The notes under the pieces: model-generated
What the model saw: the letters and a program-made list of their open reading frames with translations, nothing else
What the model was told of the DNA's origin: nothing
Databases searched by the model: none
Made by a program: the position numbers and the translations under genes
Assembly: GCF_051954455.1 (NCBI RefSeq)
Contig: NZ_JBQCHS010000004.1
Coordinates: 1-64,000 of the forward strand
Length of the DNA stretch: 64,000 nt
From: Pseudolysinimonas sp051954455
GTDB lineage: Bacteria; Actinomycetota; Actinomycetes; Actinomycetales; Microbacteriaceae
Direction: 5' to 3'
Shown here: piece after piece, positions 35,298 to 42,800 of the stretch
Position numbering within the stretch: position 1 is the first letter of the stretch
Layout of the letters: each line of letters opens with the position of its first letter

Positions 35298-35837
35298 GTG
35301 AGCACCGAGAGCGGTCGCGGCCCGGCTCTCCGCCGCGGCGACAAGGCGGATGCGTTGCGCGCGCTCGCCGACGCCCACGCGGCCGCCGTCTGGCGCTACG
35401 TCGTCCACCTGACCGGCGATCGCGCGGGCGCGGACGACGTCGTGCAGGAGACGCTGCTGCGCGCCTGGCGCACCGACGCGATCCTCGCCCAGGACCCGGC
35501 GGGCGTGCGCTCCTGGCTGTTCACGGTCGCGCGCAACCTCGTCATCGACGAGCATCGGAGCGCCCGCAAGCGGCACGAGCTGTCGACCGACGAGGTGCCG
35601 GAGCGCGTCGAGCGCGACCGCACCGACGCCCTGTTCGAGGCGATGCTGGTGGAGGAGGCCCTCGCGGGCCTCGGCTACGAACACCGGTCCGTGATCGTCC
35701 ACGCCTACTTCGGCGGCCGCAGCATCGCCGAGACCGCCCGCGAGCTCGACATCCCCGAGGGCACCGTCAAGTCACGACTGCACTACGGGCTGCGCGCGCT
35801 GCGCCTGGCCCTCCAGGAGAAGGGGGTGACGAGGTGA
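35298..35837 (+). CDS. ECF RNA polymerase sigma factor (SigL-like)
   Basis: Encodes 179 residues. Region 2 reads YVVHLTGDRAGADDVVQETLLRAW and region 4 ends in IAETARELDIPEGTVKSRLHYGLRAL. There is no region 3, as in ECF factors. A GAGGAGG sequence 9 nt before the GTG at 35298 fixes the start. The stop overlaps the anti-sigma gene (GTGA), and the promoter resembles SigL sites, so the pair probably activates itself. Confidence 0.9.
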   Translation: MSTESGRGPALRRGDKADALRALADAHAAAVWRYVVHLTGDRAGADDVVQETLLRAWRTDAILAQDPAGVRSWLFTVARNLVIDEHRSARKRHELSTDEVPERVERDRTDALFEAMLVEEALAGLGYEHRSVIVHAYFGGRSIAETARELDIPEGTVKSRLHYGLRALRLALQEKGVTR

Positions 35838-36529
35838 CCGACCCCCGGGACCACGCGCGGTACGCCGACTGGGACGGCGCCTACGTGCTCGGCGCGCTCT
35901 CCTCGGCCGAGCGCCGCGAGTACGAGGCACACCTCGAGACGTGCGACCGCTGCCGCGTGGCGGTCGCCGACCTGAGCGGCCTGCCCGGGCTGCTGGGCCG
36001 CGTCGACCCCGAGCGCGCGCGGACGCTGCTCGAAGTCGAGGTCGCCGAGGCGGCGGTCCCGCCGCCGTCCGTCGATCTCGTCTCACGCATCGAGGCGGGC
36101 GAGCGCCGTCGGCGGATGCGGAGCTGGCGGGTCGTGGCGGGCGTCGCGGCCGCGGCCGTCGTCGTCGGCGCCGTCGCGGTGCCGGTGGCGATCGCCGTGC
36201 AGCCGCATCCGACGGTCAGCGTCGCGCTCCGCTCCCCGTCGGTGCCGCTCACGGCGGACCTCGCGCTCACGGATGTGACGTGGGGCACGCGCATCGACAT
36301 GCGCTGCGGCTACGCCGAGGCCGCGGCCGCGGGCGACGGGAACCGCGAATGGGATTACGCCCTCTGGGTCGTCGATCGGACGGGCGCCGCGAGCGAGGTC
36401 TCGACCTGGAAGGCCCGCACCGGATCGCAGGTGCGGCTGTCGGCGGCGACGTCGCTGTCGATCGGGCAGATCGCCGCGATCCAGGTGCGGTCGGCGGCGG
36501 GTGCCGTCCTGCTGTCGAAGGGGTTGTAG
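35834..36529 (+). CDS. Anti-sigma factor with zf-HC2 domain
   Basis: Encodes 231 residues from a GTG. The N-terminal anti-sigma domain has the zinc motif HxxxCxxC (His33, Cys37, Cys40), one membrane helix (about 98-122) and an extracytoplasmic C-terminal domain of about 105 residues. This is the RslA/RskA arrangement, in which the zinc domain holds the sigma factor and an outside signal releases it, by redox change or proteolysis. The signal here is unknown. Confidence 0.9.
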   Translation: MTDPRDHARYADWDGAYVLGALSSAERREYEAHLETCDRCRVAVADLSGLPGLLGRVDPERARTLLEVEVAEAAVPPPSVDLVSRIEAGERRRRMRSWRVVAGVAAAAVVVGAVAVPVAIAVQPHPTVSVALRSPSVPLTADLALTDVTWGTRIDMRCGYAEAAAAGDGNREWDYALWVVDRTGAASEVSTWKARTGSQVRLSAATSLSIGQIAAIQVRSAAGAVLLSKGL

Positions 36530-36540
36530 GGGCGGAGGGG

Positions 36541-36575
36541 TTCTCGATGCGCGGCGGCGCGGCTACTCGACTCGC
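36541..36575. repeat. Intergenic inverted repeat, copy B (half unit)
   Basis: TTCTCGATGCGC, a GGCG-rich centre and the arm CTACTCGACTCGC (36563-36575) correspond to one half of the elements at 26839 and 50119. The arm read on the minus strand gives the last codons R-V-E and TAG stop of the MFS gene. The opposite arm is not clear; the anti-sigma gene ends in GGGGTTGTAG, which may be its remnant. Confidence 0.65.
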
Positions 36576-38026
36576 TCGGGCGAGGACGCCGCCGGCTCGT
36601 CGACCTGGGACCGGTCGTTGCCGCGCGAGAGGTGGTTGCGGATCCCCGCGAAGGAGACGAGACCGCCCGCGACGAGGAGCGCGGCCATGACGACGATCGT
36701 GCGGTGGAAGCCCTCGAGGTTCAGCGCCCCGCCGGTGATCACGCCGAGCAACGCCGTCACGATGAGGCCGGCGACCCGGGAGACCGCGTTGTTCACGGCC
36801 GACGCGATGCCGGAGCGCTCCGGCTCGATCGCACCGAGGATCGCCGAGGTGAGCGGCGACACCGTGAGCGTGAGCCCGATGCCGAAGATCACGATGCCCG
36901 GCAGCATCTGCCACCAGTAGTCGAAGTCCTGCATGACGAGCAGCATCGTCAGCACGCCGGCACCGCAGATGAGCGGCCCGATCGTCATGAACAGGCGCGG
37001 GCCGAGCCGGCCCGACCAGGATCCGACCCGCGAGCTGAAGAGGATCATGATGACGGTCGACGGCAGACTCGCGACCCCGGCGAGAGTGGCCGGCAGCTTC
37101 GGCCCCTCCTGCAGATAGACGCCGATCGCGAACGACGACAGCGAGAGCGCGCCGTAGATGAACGCGGTGGCGACGTTGCCGGTCCAGAAGTTGCGGGAGC
37201 GGAACAGTCCGAGCGGCATCACCGGGTTCGGCGCGAAGCGCTGGCGCACGAGGAAGCCCGCGAACGCGAGGACGCCGAGCGTCATCGCTCCCCAGATCGC
37301 CGGGTTCGCCCAGCCGAGATTGCCCTGCTCGATCAGCGCGAAGACGATGCCCGCGAGGCCGACGGTGCAGAGCACGGCGCCGAGGTAGTCGATCCGCACC
37401 CCCTCGCGGCGGACGTCCTTCTGACCGAGCCGCACCAGCAGCACGAGGACGACGGCGATCGGGACGACGTTGATGAAGAACGCGAACCGCCAACCGGAGA
37501 TCGCCCCGACGCTCAGGAAGTCGACGAACACCCCGCCGATCACCGGCCCGACGATCATCGCGACGCTCGTCATCCCGGTCCAGATCCCGATGGCGCGCCC
37601 CTGGGCGGCCCCGCGGATGTTGCTTGTGATGAGCGCGAGCGAGCTCGGCACGAGAAGTGCGCCCGCCACCCCCTGCACCGCCCGCGCGCCGATCAGGAAC
37701 TCGACCGTCGGCGCCGCGCCGACCGCGATCGAGGCGAGGCCGAAGGCGACGAGCCCGATCCGCATGACGAGGATCCGGCCGTAGAGGTCGCTGACCGAGC
37801 CCGCGACGAGGATGAACGCCCCGAGCGTCACGAGGTACGCGTCGACGATCCACTGCTGCGCGGAGAGTCCGCCCCCGAGGTCGTGGATCATCTTCGGCAG
37901 CGCGACGTTGACGACGGTGCCGTCGAGGAACGAGACGAACGAGGCCAGCACCGCGATCACGACGACGAGCTTCTGCGATGCCCCCAGCGCGGGCCTGGCT
38001 CCGGCGGAGGGTGCGGCATCGCTCAT
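36563..38026 (-). CDS. MFS transporter, DHA2 type
   Basis: Encodes 487 residues with about 14 helices. LDGTVVNVALPKM in helix 1, GSVSDLYGRI (motif A) and MIVGPVIGGV (motif C) mark a DHA2 exporter. It is the last gene of a same-strand run with two hydrolases and an LLM oxidoreductase, which hints at handling of one compound class. TAACGT, whose TAA is the upstream stop, lies 6 nt before the ATG. The C-terminus P-E-R-V-E comes from a repeat. Confidence 0.9.
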   Translation of the reverse strand: MSDAAPSAGARPALGASQKLVVVIAVLASFVSFLDGTVVNVALPKMIHDLGGGLSAQQWIVDAYLVTLGAFILVAGSVSDLYGRILVMRIGLVAFGLASIAVGAAPTVEFLIGARAVQGVAGALLVPSSLALITSNIRGAAQGRAIGIWTGMTSVAMIVGPVIGGVFVDFLSVGAISGWRFAFFINVVPIAVVLVLLVRLGQKDVRREGVRIDYLGAVLCTVGLAGIVFALIEQGNLGWANPAIWGAMTLGVLAFAGFLVRQRFAPNPVMPLGLFRSRNFWTGNVATAFIYGALSLSSFAIGVYLQEGPKLPATLAGVASLPSTVIMILFSSRVGSWSGRLGPRLFMTIGPLICGAGVLTMLLVMQDFDYWWQMLPGIVIFGIGLTLTVSPLTSAILGAIEPERSGIASAVNNAVSRVAGLIVTALLGVITGGALNLEGFHRTIVVMAALLVAGGLVSFAGIRNHLSRGNDRSQVDEPAASSPERVE

Positions 38027-38035
38027 GGCGCCACG

Positions 38036-38707
38036 TTACCGGCGGGCGACGACGCCCCGCACGGCGGCAACGGTGCGCGGATCCGCGAGGACACGGAAGT
38101 GGCCGACGACGTCGATCTCGATGTTCTCGGCACCGTCGAGGTACGAGCCCTCCGGCACGTGCGGGTCGACGCGCGGGTAGATCGAGGTGATGCGGGCGTC
38201 GGAGGCGCGCTCCGCGGCGAGCCGGGCGAGCAGCGCGTCGCCCGGGAGGAACGCGCGGAGGGCCCCGGCGGGCACCAGACGCGCCATGCTCGACCCGGCG
38301 AACGGTGTCGCGATCGCCACCAGGTGCGCGACGCGCCGGACGTCGTCGGCGGCGGCGAGCTCCTCGACCAGCAGCTGCTTGCCCACGATGCCGCCCTTGC
38401 TGTGCGCGACGAGAACCGCTCCCCGCAGGTCGCGCTCCACCAGGGCCCGCGCCACTTCCGCGACGACCCACGGGATCGGGCGGCTGTTCGCCCCGATCGT
38501 CTCGATCACGTGCACCGGGTGCCCGTCCGCGTGCAGCGCGGCGCCGATCGGCGCCAGCAGGTGCCAGGTCTCGTAGGTGCCGGGGAGCAGCACGACGGGC
38601 GCGAGCGTCCCGTCGCGCCAGGCGAGCGGCGGCCGGCGCTCGCGGAGCGCCCCGGCGCGCAGCCGCATCCCGTTCGGCAGGTCGGCGAGCAGCGCGCGGA
38701 TGGTCAT
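38036..38707 (-). CDS. Alpha/beta-hydrolase, lipase-like esterase
   Basis: Encodes 223 residues. The nucleophile elbow reads VAHSKGGIVG, the oxyanion region LLPGTYETWH, and a late VVGHFRVL provides the likely catalytic His. It resembles triacylglycerol lipase/acetyltransferase-type proteins. No signal peptide is seen. It overlaps the upstream hydrolase gene by 4 nt. Confidence 0.82.
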   Translation of the reverse strand: MTIRALLADLPNGMRLRAGALRERRPPLAWRDGTLAPVVLLPGTYETWHLLAPIGAALHADGHPVHVIETIGANSRPIPWVVAEVARALVERDLRGAVLVAHSKGGIVGKQLLVEELAAADDVRRVAHLVAIATPFAGSSMARLVPAGALRAFLPGDALLARLAAERASDARITSIYPRVDPHVPEGSYLDGAENIEIDVVGHFRVLADPRTVAAVRGVVARR

Positions 38708-39597
38708 GCGTCTCCGCCCCGCTCCACGATCGCGCCGTCGTCGGCGTCCCAGGCGTCGTCGGCGGCGCGCGCGAAGGCGAGCATCCAGCGCGCCGTCGCG
38801 ACCGGGTCGGTGTGCATGATGACGTGCGGTCCGCGGACGATGCGCGACTCGGTGTCCGGCACACCGCGCGCCAGGTGGTGAACCCAGCGGTTCGGCACGA
38901 TCGGATCGCGGTCGCCGTCGACGACGAGCACGCGGGCGCGGAGCCGCTCCATGCGCTCCTCGACCCGGTCCTCCAGGAGGTGCGGCAGCTGGCGCAGCAG
39001 ATACGGGAGCCCGCAGCGCACGAGGTAGTCCGAGGCGGCGATGGCGAAGACGCGCGGCGGTTCGCGGAGGCCGTCCAGGAGGAGCCGGCGGATCGCCCGG
39101 CCCGCGGTGCGGAGTTCGGGCTCGAGCGTCGGCGCGAGCAGCACGATGCGGTCGGTGACGTCGGGATCGCGGTCGGCGACGAGCGACACGACGTTCGACC
39201 CCATCGAGTGCCCGACGAGCACCGGAGCGTCGATGCCCGCGCTGCGGATGGCCGCGGCGAGCGCGGCCGCGTGATCCTCCAGCGTGACGTCGCGGCGCGG
39301 GTCCGGCGCCGCGCCGTAGCCGGGCAGGTCGACGAGGAACACGTGCGCGCTCCGAGCCAGCTCGGCGGCGAGCGGATGGAAGTAGCGCGACGAGACCCCG
39401 AGCCCGTGCACCAGGACGAACGACGGAGCGTCCGCCGGGAGCGCCGCGCGATCCTCGAATCGCTTCATGACGACCGTCAGGTCGTCGTGCTGCACCCGGC
39501 TGGTGAAGAACGCGGCGCCCCGCACGTGCCGCACCCGGTAGGCGTCCTCGCCGGCCGCGCCGCGGGGGGCGCGGCCGAACGCGTCGCGGATCGGCAT
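38704..39597 (-). CDS. Alpha/beta-fold hydrolase
   Basis: Encodes 297 residues. VLVHGLGVSSRYF (oxyanion region), VLVGHSMGSNV (Ser nucleophile), VDGDRDPIVP (acid) and GPHVIMHTDP (His) form a complete catalytic set. The substrate is unknown. TAGTCT, sharing the TAG stop of the LLM gene, is 6 nt before the ATG, so this gene may be read from its own leaderless promoter as well as from the LLM promoter. Confidence 0.87.
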   Translation of the reverse strand: MPIRDAFGRAPRGAAGEDAYRVRHVRGAAFFTSRVQHDDLTVVMKRFEDRAALPADAPSFVLVHGLGVSSRYFHPLAAELARSAHVFLVDLPGYGAAPDPRRDVTLEDHAAALAAAIRSAGIDAPVLVGHSMGSNVVSLVADRDPDVTDRIVLLAPTLEPELRTAGRAIRRLLLDGLREPPRVFAIAASDYLVRCGLPYLLRQLPHLLEDRVEERMERLRARVLVVDGDRDPIVPNRWVHHLARGVPDTESRIVRGPHVIMHTDPVATARWMLAFARAADDAWDADDGAIVERGGDA

Positions 39598-39606
39598 CCC
39601 AGAAGA

Positions 39607-40701
39607 CTACGGAGCGGGGGTCTCCGCGGGCTCCGGGATCGCCGTCTCCTCCGGCGCGGCGTCCGCGGCGAGCAGCTCGCGCACCCGCGGGATCACCTCG
39701 GTGCCGTAGAGCTCGATGGCGGTCATGAGGTGCTCGTGCGGCGTGCTGCCGCTCGTGTACTTGAGGTCGAACCGCTGGATGCCGAGCGACCGGACGGTCG
39801 TCGCGATCTTCTGCGCGACCGTCTCCGGCGAGCCGACGTGCTGCGCGCCGTGCTCGATCTCGGCCTCGAAGCGGTCACGGGTCACCGGCGGCCACCCGCG
39901 CTCGCGCCCGAGCCGGTCGTTCATCGCCTGGTAGCCGGGCCAGTAGAGCTCGCGGGCCTTCTCGTCGGTCTCGGCGATGAATCCCGGCGAGTGCACCGCG
40001 ATCGGCAGATCGGGCCGGCCCAGCTGCGCAAGAGCGCGGTGGTACAGATCCACGTACGGCGCGAACCGGGCCGGCTCGCCGCCGATGATCGCGAGCACGA
40101 GCGGGAAGCCGTAGCGCGCCGCGCGCACGACCGACTCCGGGCTGCCGCCGACGCCGACCCAGGCGCGGAGGCCGTTCTCGGTCTTCGGGTACACCTCGGC
40201 ATTCGTCAGGGCGGGCCGCAGGGCGCCCTCCCAGGTCACCGGCTGCTCCTTCAGGAGCTCGTGCAGGAGGTTCAGCTTCTCCTCGAACAGGCCCTCGTAG
40301 TCCTGGAGGTTGAAGCCGAACAGCGGGAACGACTCGGTGAACGAGCCCCGCCCCAGGATGATCTCCGCGCGTCCGTTCGAGATCGCGTCGAGCGTCGCGA
40401 ACTTCTCGAACACGCGGACCGGGTCGTCGCTGGAGAGCACGGTCACGGCGGTCCCGACGTGGATGCGCTCGGTGCGGGCGGCGATCGCGGCGAGGGCGAT
40501 CTCGGGCGCCGAGATCGCGAAATCCTCGCGGTGGTGCTCCCCGATCCCGAAGAAGTCGACGCCGACGCGGTCGGCGAGCACGGCCTCCTCGACGACGTCG
40601 CGGATCACCTGCGGGTACGAGACGGGGTTCCCCTGCTGGTCGACCGTGCGGTCGCCGAAGGTGTCGAGACCCAGCTCGACGACGGGCTGCTGATCGGCCA
40701 T
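39607..40701 (-). CDS. LLM-class flavin-dependent oxidoreductase
   Basis: Encodes 364 residues of the luciferase-like monooxygenase TIM-barrel fold. DFFGIGEHHREDF and the later segments LGRGSFTESFPLFG and WVGVGGSPESVVRAARYG are typical of the alkanal-monooxygenase-like group using FMN. GGAGGAC precedes the ATG. A Pro/Ala/Glu-rich tail of about 20 residues ends the protein. Followed by two hydrolases and an exporter. Confidence 0.9.
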   Translation of the reverse strand: MADQQPVVELGLDTFGDRTVDQQGNPVSYPQVIRDVVEEAVLADRVGVDFFGIGEHHREDFAISAPEIALAAIAARTERIHVGTAVTVLSSDDPVRVFEKFATLDAISNGRAEIILGRGSFTESFPLFGFNLQDYEGLFEEKLNLLHELLKEQPVTWEGALRPALTNAEVYPKTENGLRAWVGVGGSPESVVRAARYGFPLVLAIIGGEPARFAPYVDLYHRALAQLGRPDLPIAVHSPGFIAETDEKARELYWPGYQAMNDRLGRERGWPPVTRDRFEAEIEHGAQHVGSPETVAQKIATTVRSLGIQRFDLKYTSGSTPHEHLMTAIELYGTEVIPRVRELLAADAAPEETAIPEPAETPAP

Positions 40702-40775
40702 GCTGTCCTCCATTGTTCCATGCGTATGCATCGACACTTTCAACCGCGTGCCTGCGTCGAGTATTCCTGGAGGGG

Positions 40776-40943
40776 ATGACCTTCCTCGACGCGGACGGAG
40801 CCCCGGCCTCGGGGCTCGGCCTCCGCTACCTCGCGGGCGCCCAATTCGTCGTCGACGAGGCCTTCCGCCGGCTCGGGGAGGGCCGACCCGGTCCGGCGCC
40901 GCACCCCGGTCCCACGTTGCGCGGCCCGGGCTCACGGCCGTGA
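40776..40943 (+). CDS. Small protein of unknown function, coupled to NUDIX gene
   Basis: Encodes 55 residues (MTFLDADGAPASGLGLRYLA at the start, Pro/Gly-rich end). Nearly every third codon position is G or C, and its TGA overlaps the GTG of the NUDIX gene (GTGA), both signs of a real gene. GGAGGGG abuts the ATG too closely for ideal initiation, so a start slightly downstream or upstream (an ATG at 40713 exists) is possible. No family is recognised. Confidence 0.5.
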   Translation: MTFLDADGAPASGLGLRYLAGAQFVVDEAFRRLGEGRPGPAPHPGPTLRGPGSRP

Positions 40944-41434
40944 GCGCGGCCCGCCGCAGCGCCGGGCTGCTGCTGCACCGCGACGGCGCGGACGGCCTCG
41001 AGGTGTGGATCGCGCACATGGGCGGGCCGTTCTGGGCGCGCAAGGAGGAGCGCGCCTGGTCGATCCCCAAGGGCGAGCTCGACGAGGGCGAGACCGACGA
41101 CCTCACGGTCGCCCGCCGCGAGTTCGCCGAGGAGATGGGCGCGCCCGCGCCGGATCTCCCCTATGCGGCGCTGGGCGAGTTCCGCTACTCCTCCGGCAAG
41201 ACGGTCGCCGTCTTCGCCGCGGCCGCTCCGCACTTCGCGCCCGCCGAGATCCGCAGCAACGAGTTCGAGCTGGAGTGGCCCCCGCGCTCGGGACGCCGCC
41301 GGTCCTTCCCCGAGGTGGACCGTGCGGCGTGGGTGCCGCTCCCCCGCGCGCGGGAGCTCCTCGTCGCCGGGCAGGTGCCGGCGCTCGACGCGCTGGAGCG
41401 CCTGCTCGCGGGCATGAGCGGGAGCCGCGCGTAG
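40940..41434 (+). CDS. NUDIX hydrolase
   Basis: Encodes 164 residues from a GTG. The NUDIX box is complete (GELDEGETD, then ARREFAEEMGAP), preceded by KEERAWSIPKG. The pattern SAGLLLHRDGADGLEVWIAHMGGP fits phosphohydrolases acting on diadenosine polyphosphates or nucleoside triphosphates, but the substrate is unproven. Its TAG stop starts the TAGGAT box of the next gene. Confidence 0.87.
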   Translation: MSAARRSAGLLLHRDGADGLEVWIAHMGGPFWARKEERAWSIPKGELDEGETDDLTVARREFAEEMGAPAPDLPYAALGEFRYSSGKTVAVFAAAAPHFAPAEIRSNEFELEWPPRSGRRRSFPEVDRAAWVPLPRARELLVAGQVPALDALERLLAGMSGSRA

Positions 41435-41443
41435 GATCCGGTC

Positions 41444-41974
41444 ATGGTGGAGTCATGGAGCACCACGGTCGTGATCGTCGGCGACGACGGCGGGCTGCTG
41501 CACTCCCTCGACCGGATGGCGAACGTGCGGGCCGCGAGCCTCGCCGGACGCGACGACGAGGACGTGACGCGCTGGAGCCGCTCGGCGACGACCCCTTACG
41601 TGGTGCATGATCGGGATCCGCTCGAGCACGTCGCTGCGGCGTGGGTCGAGTTCTTCGACGACCGCTCGACGCTCGGCGCGCTCGAGCTGGAGGTCGACCG
41701 GGCCGTCGACGCGCTGAGCAGCGGCAGCGTCGCGATCCCGGACTACTACGTGGTCGTCGAGTCGGAGTCGCTGCCGCCGACCTGGCGGCACTGGTGGCTC
41801 GGCGTGATGGCGCAGGCGTCGCCGACGCGGGTCATCCCGCGGCGCGAGTCCGACCCGCCGCTCGCGCGGCTTCTGCGCCGGCTGCCCACGGGACGCGCCT
41901 GGCCGGAGCCGCGGTGGCTGCGGTCGGTGAGCGGCGCCGTCCCCGACCGCGTGGGCATCGGCAGCGCCGCGTAG
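41444..41974 (+). CDS. Conserved-style protein of unknown function
   Basis: Encodes 176 residues. It begins MVESWSTTVVIVGDDGGLL, is acidic, and has the Trp-rich segment PPTWRHWWLGVMA near residue 115. No signal peptide, membrane helix or known motif is seen. Codon use is like its neighbours. A TAGGAT box 6 nt before the ATG, sharing the NUDIX stop, predicts a leaderless message. Confidence 0.7.
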   Translation: MVESWSTTVVIVGDDGGLLHSLDRMANVRAASLAGRDDEDVTRWSRSATTPYVVHDRDPLEHVAAAWVEFFDDRSTLGALELEVDRAVDALSSGSVAIPDYYVVVESESLPPTWRHWWLGVMAQASPTRVIPRRESDPPLARLLRRLPTGRAWPEPRWLRSVSGAVPDRVGIGSAA

Positions 41975-41992
41975 CGCCTCGTCGGCGGTCGG

Positions 41993-42622
41993 TCAGGAGC
42001 CCGCGGCGCCGTGCGCCGTGCGCAGGTCGGCGACGAGTGCCGCGAAGCCCGCCTCGCGGTCCGCCGGGTCCCGCGTGCGCAGGAGCGACGAGGGATGGGC
42101 GGTGATGAGCGCCGGCGGATCGGTCTCGTCGAGCACCTGGCCGCGCTCCGCGCCGATGCGGGCCTCACGCCCGAGCACGGCGCGCGCCGCGGTCGCACCG
42201 AGGCACACGACGAGTCGAGGTCGCACGACGGCGAGCTCGGCGCGCAGCCACGGGCGGCACGCGTCGATGTGCGCGATGCCCGGCTTCTCGTGGATGCGCC
42301 GGGCACCGCGTCGGGTGAACCGGAAGTGCTTGACCGCGTTCGTCACGTAGACGTCGCCGCGCGCGATCCCGGCCTCGTCGACGGCCCGGGCGAGCAGCTG
42401 CCCGGCCGGACCCACGAACGGTCGACCGGCGCGGTCCTCCTGATCGCCGGGCTGCTCGCCGACCAGCATCAACCGGGCGGAGTCGGCGCCGACCGAGAAG
42501 ACGACCTGCGTCGCGGGCTCCCACAGCTCGCATCCGCGGCACGCCGGAGCCGCGGCCCGGAGCGCAGGCAGGTCGGGATCCTCCGGGATCCAGGAGTCGG
42601 CGCCGGGGCGTTCCTCGCTCAT
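41993..42622 (-). CDS. udgX: UdgX-type uracil-DNA glycosylase
   Basis: Encodes 209 residues of the family 4-like Fe-S uracil-DNA glycosylases. Motif A reads VGEQPGDQED. The R-loop reads RRGARRIHEKP with His111, the residue that in Mycobacterium smegmatis UdgX forms a covalent bond with the abasic deoxyribose after uracil excision. Cys28, Cys31, Cys122 and Cys140 are the likely 4Fe-4S ligands. The ATALITAHPSS-type C-terminal motif is present as ALITAHPSSLLR. TAGGTT lies 6 nt before the ATG. Confidence 0.9.
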   Translation of the reverse strand: MSEERPGADSWIPEDPDLPALRAAAPACRGCELWEPATQVVFSVGADSARLMLVGEQPGDQEDRAGRPFVGPAGQLLARAVDEAGIARGDVYVTNAVKHFRFTRRGARRIHEKPGIAHIDACRPWLRAELAVVRPRLVVCLGATAARAVLGREARIGAERGQVLDETDPPALITAHPSSLLRTRDPADREAGFAALVADLRTAHGAAGS

Positions 42623-42695
42623 GCCGCGAACCTAGGACGCCGCGGGCGCATGGCCGACAGGCCCGGAGGCGACTCCCGGCGAGAGGGGTGGAGGG

Positions 42696-42768
42696 TGGAT
42701 CTGAGGGGACTCGAACCCCTGACCCCCTGCATGCCATGCAGGTGCGCTACCAGCTGCGCCACAGACCC
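42696..42768 (-). tRNA. tRNA-Ala (GGC anticodon)
   Basis: The 73-nt cloverleaf reads on the minus strand. The acceptor GGGTCTG pairs with CAGATCC and includes the G3-U70 wobble pair that identifies tRNA-Ala. The D arm has AGCTGGTA. The anticodon stem CCTGC/GCAGG encloses the loop ATGGCAT with anticodon GGC. The T arm has GGTTCGAGTCC. Discriminator A73 is followed by CCC, so the CCA end is not fully encoded. Confidence 0.95.
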
Positions 42769-42771
42769 GGA

Positions 42772-42785
42772 GCCCCGTGCGGGGC
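42772..42785. terminator. Short GC hairpin between kinase gene and tRNA-Ala
   Basis: GCCCC (42772-42776) and GGGGC (42781-42785) form a tight stem just after the minus-strand kinase stop (42801) and before tRNA-Ala. It may end the kinase transcript. Confidence 0.45.
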
Positions 42786-42800
42786 AACTTCCCCAGAGTA

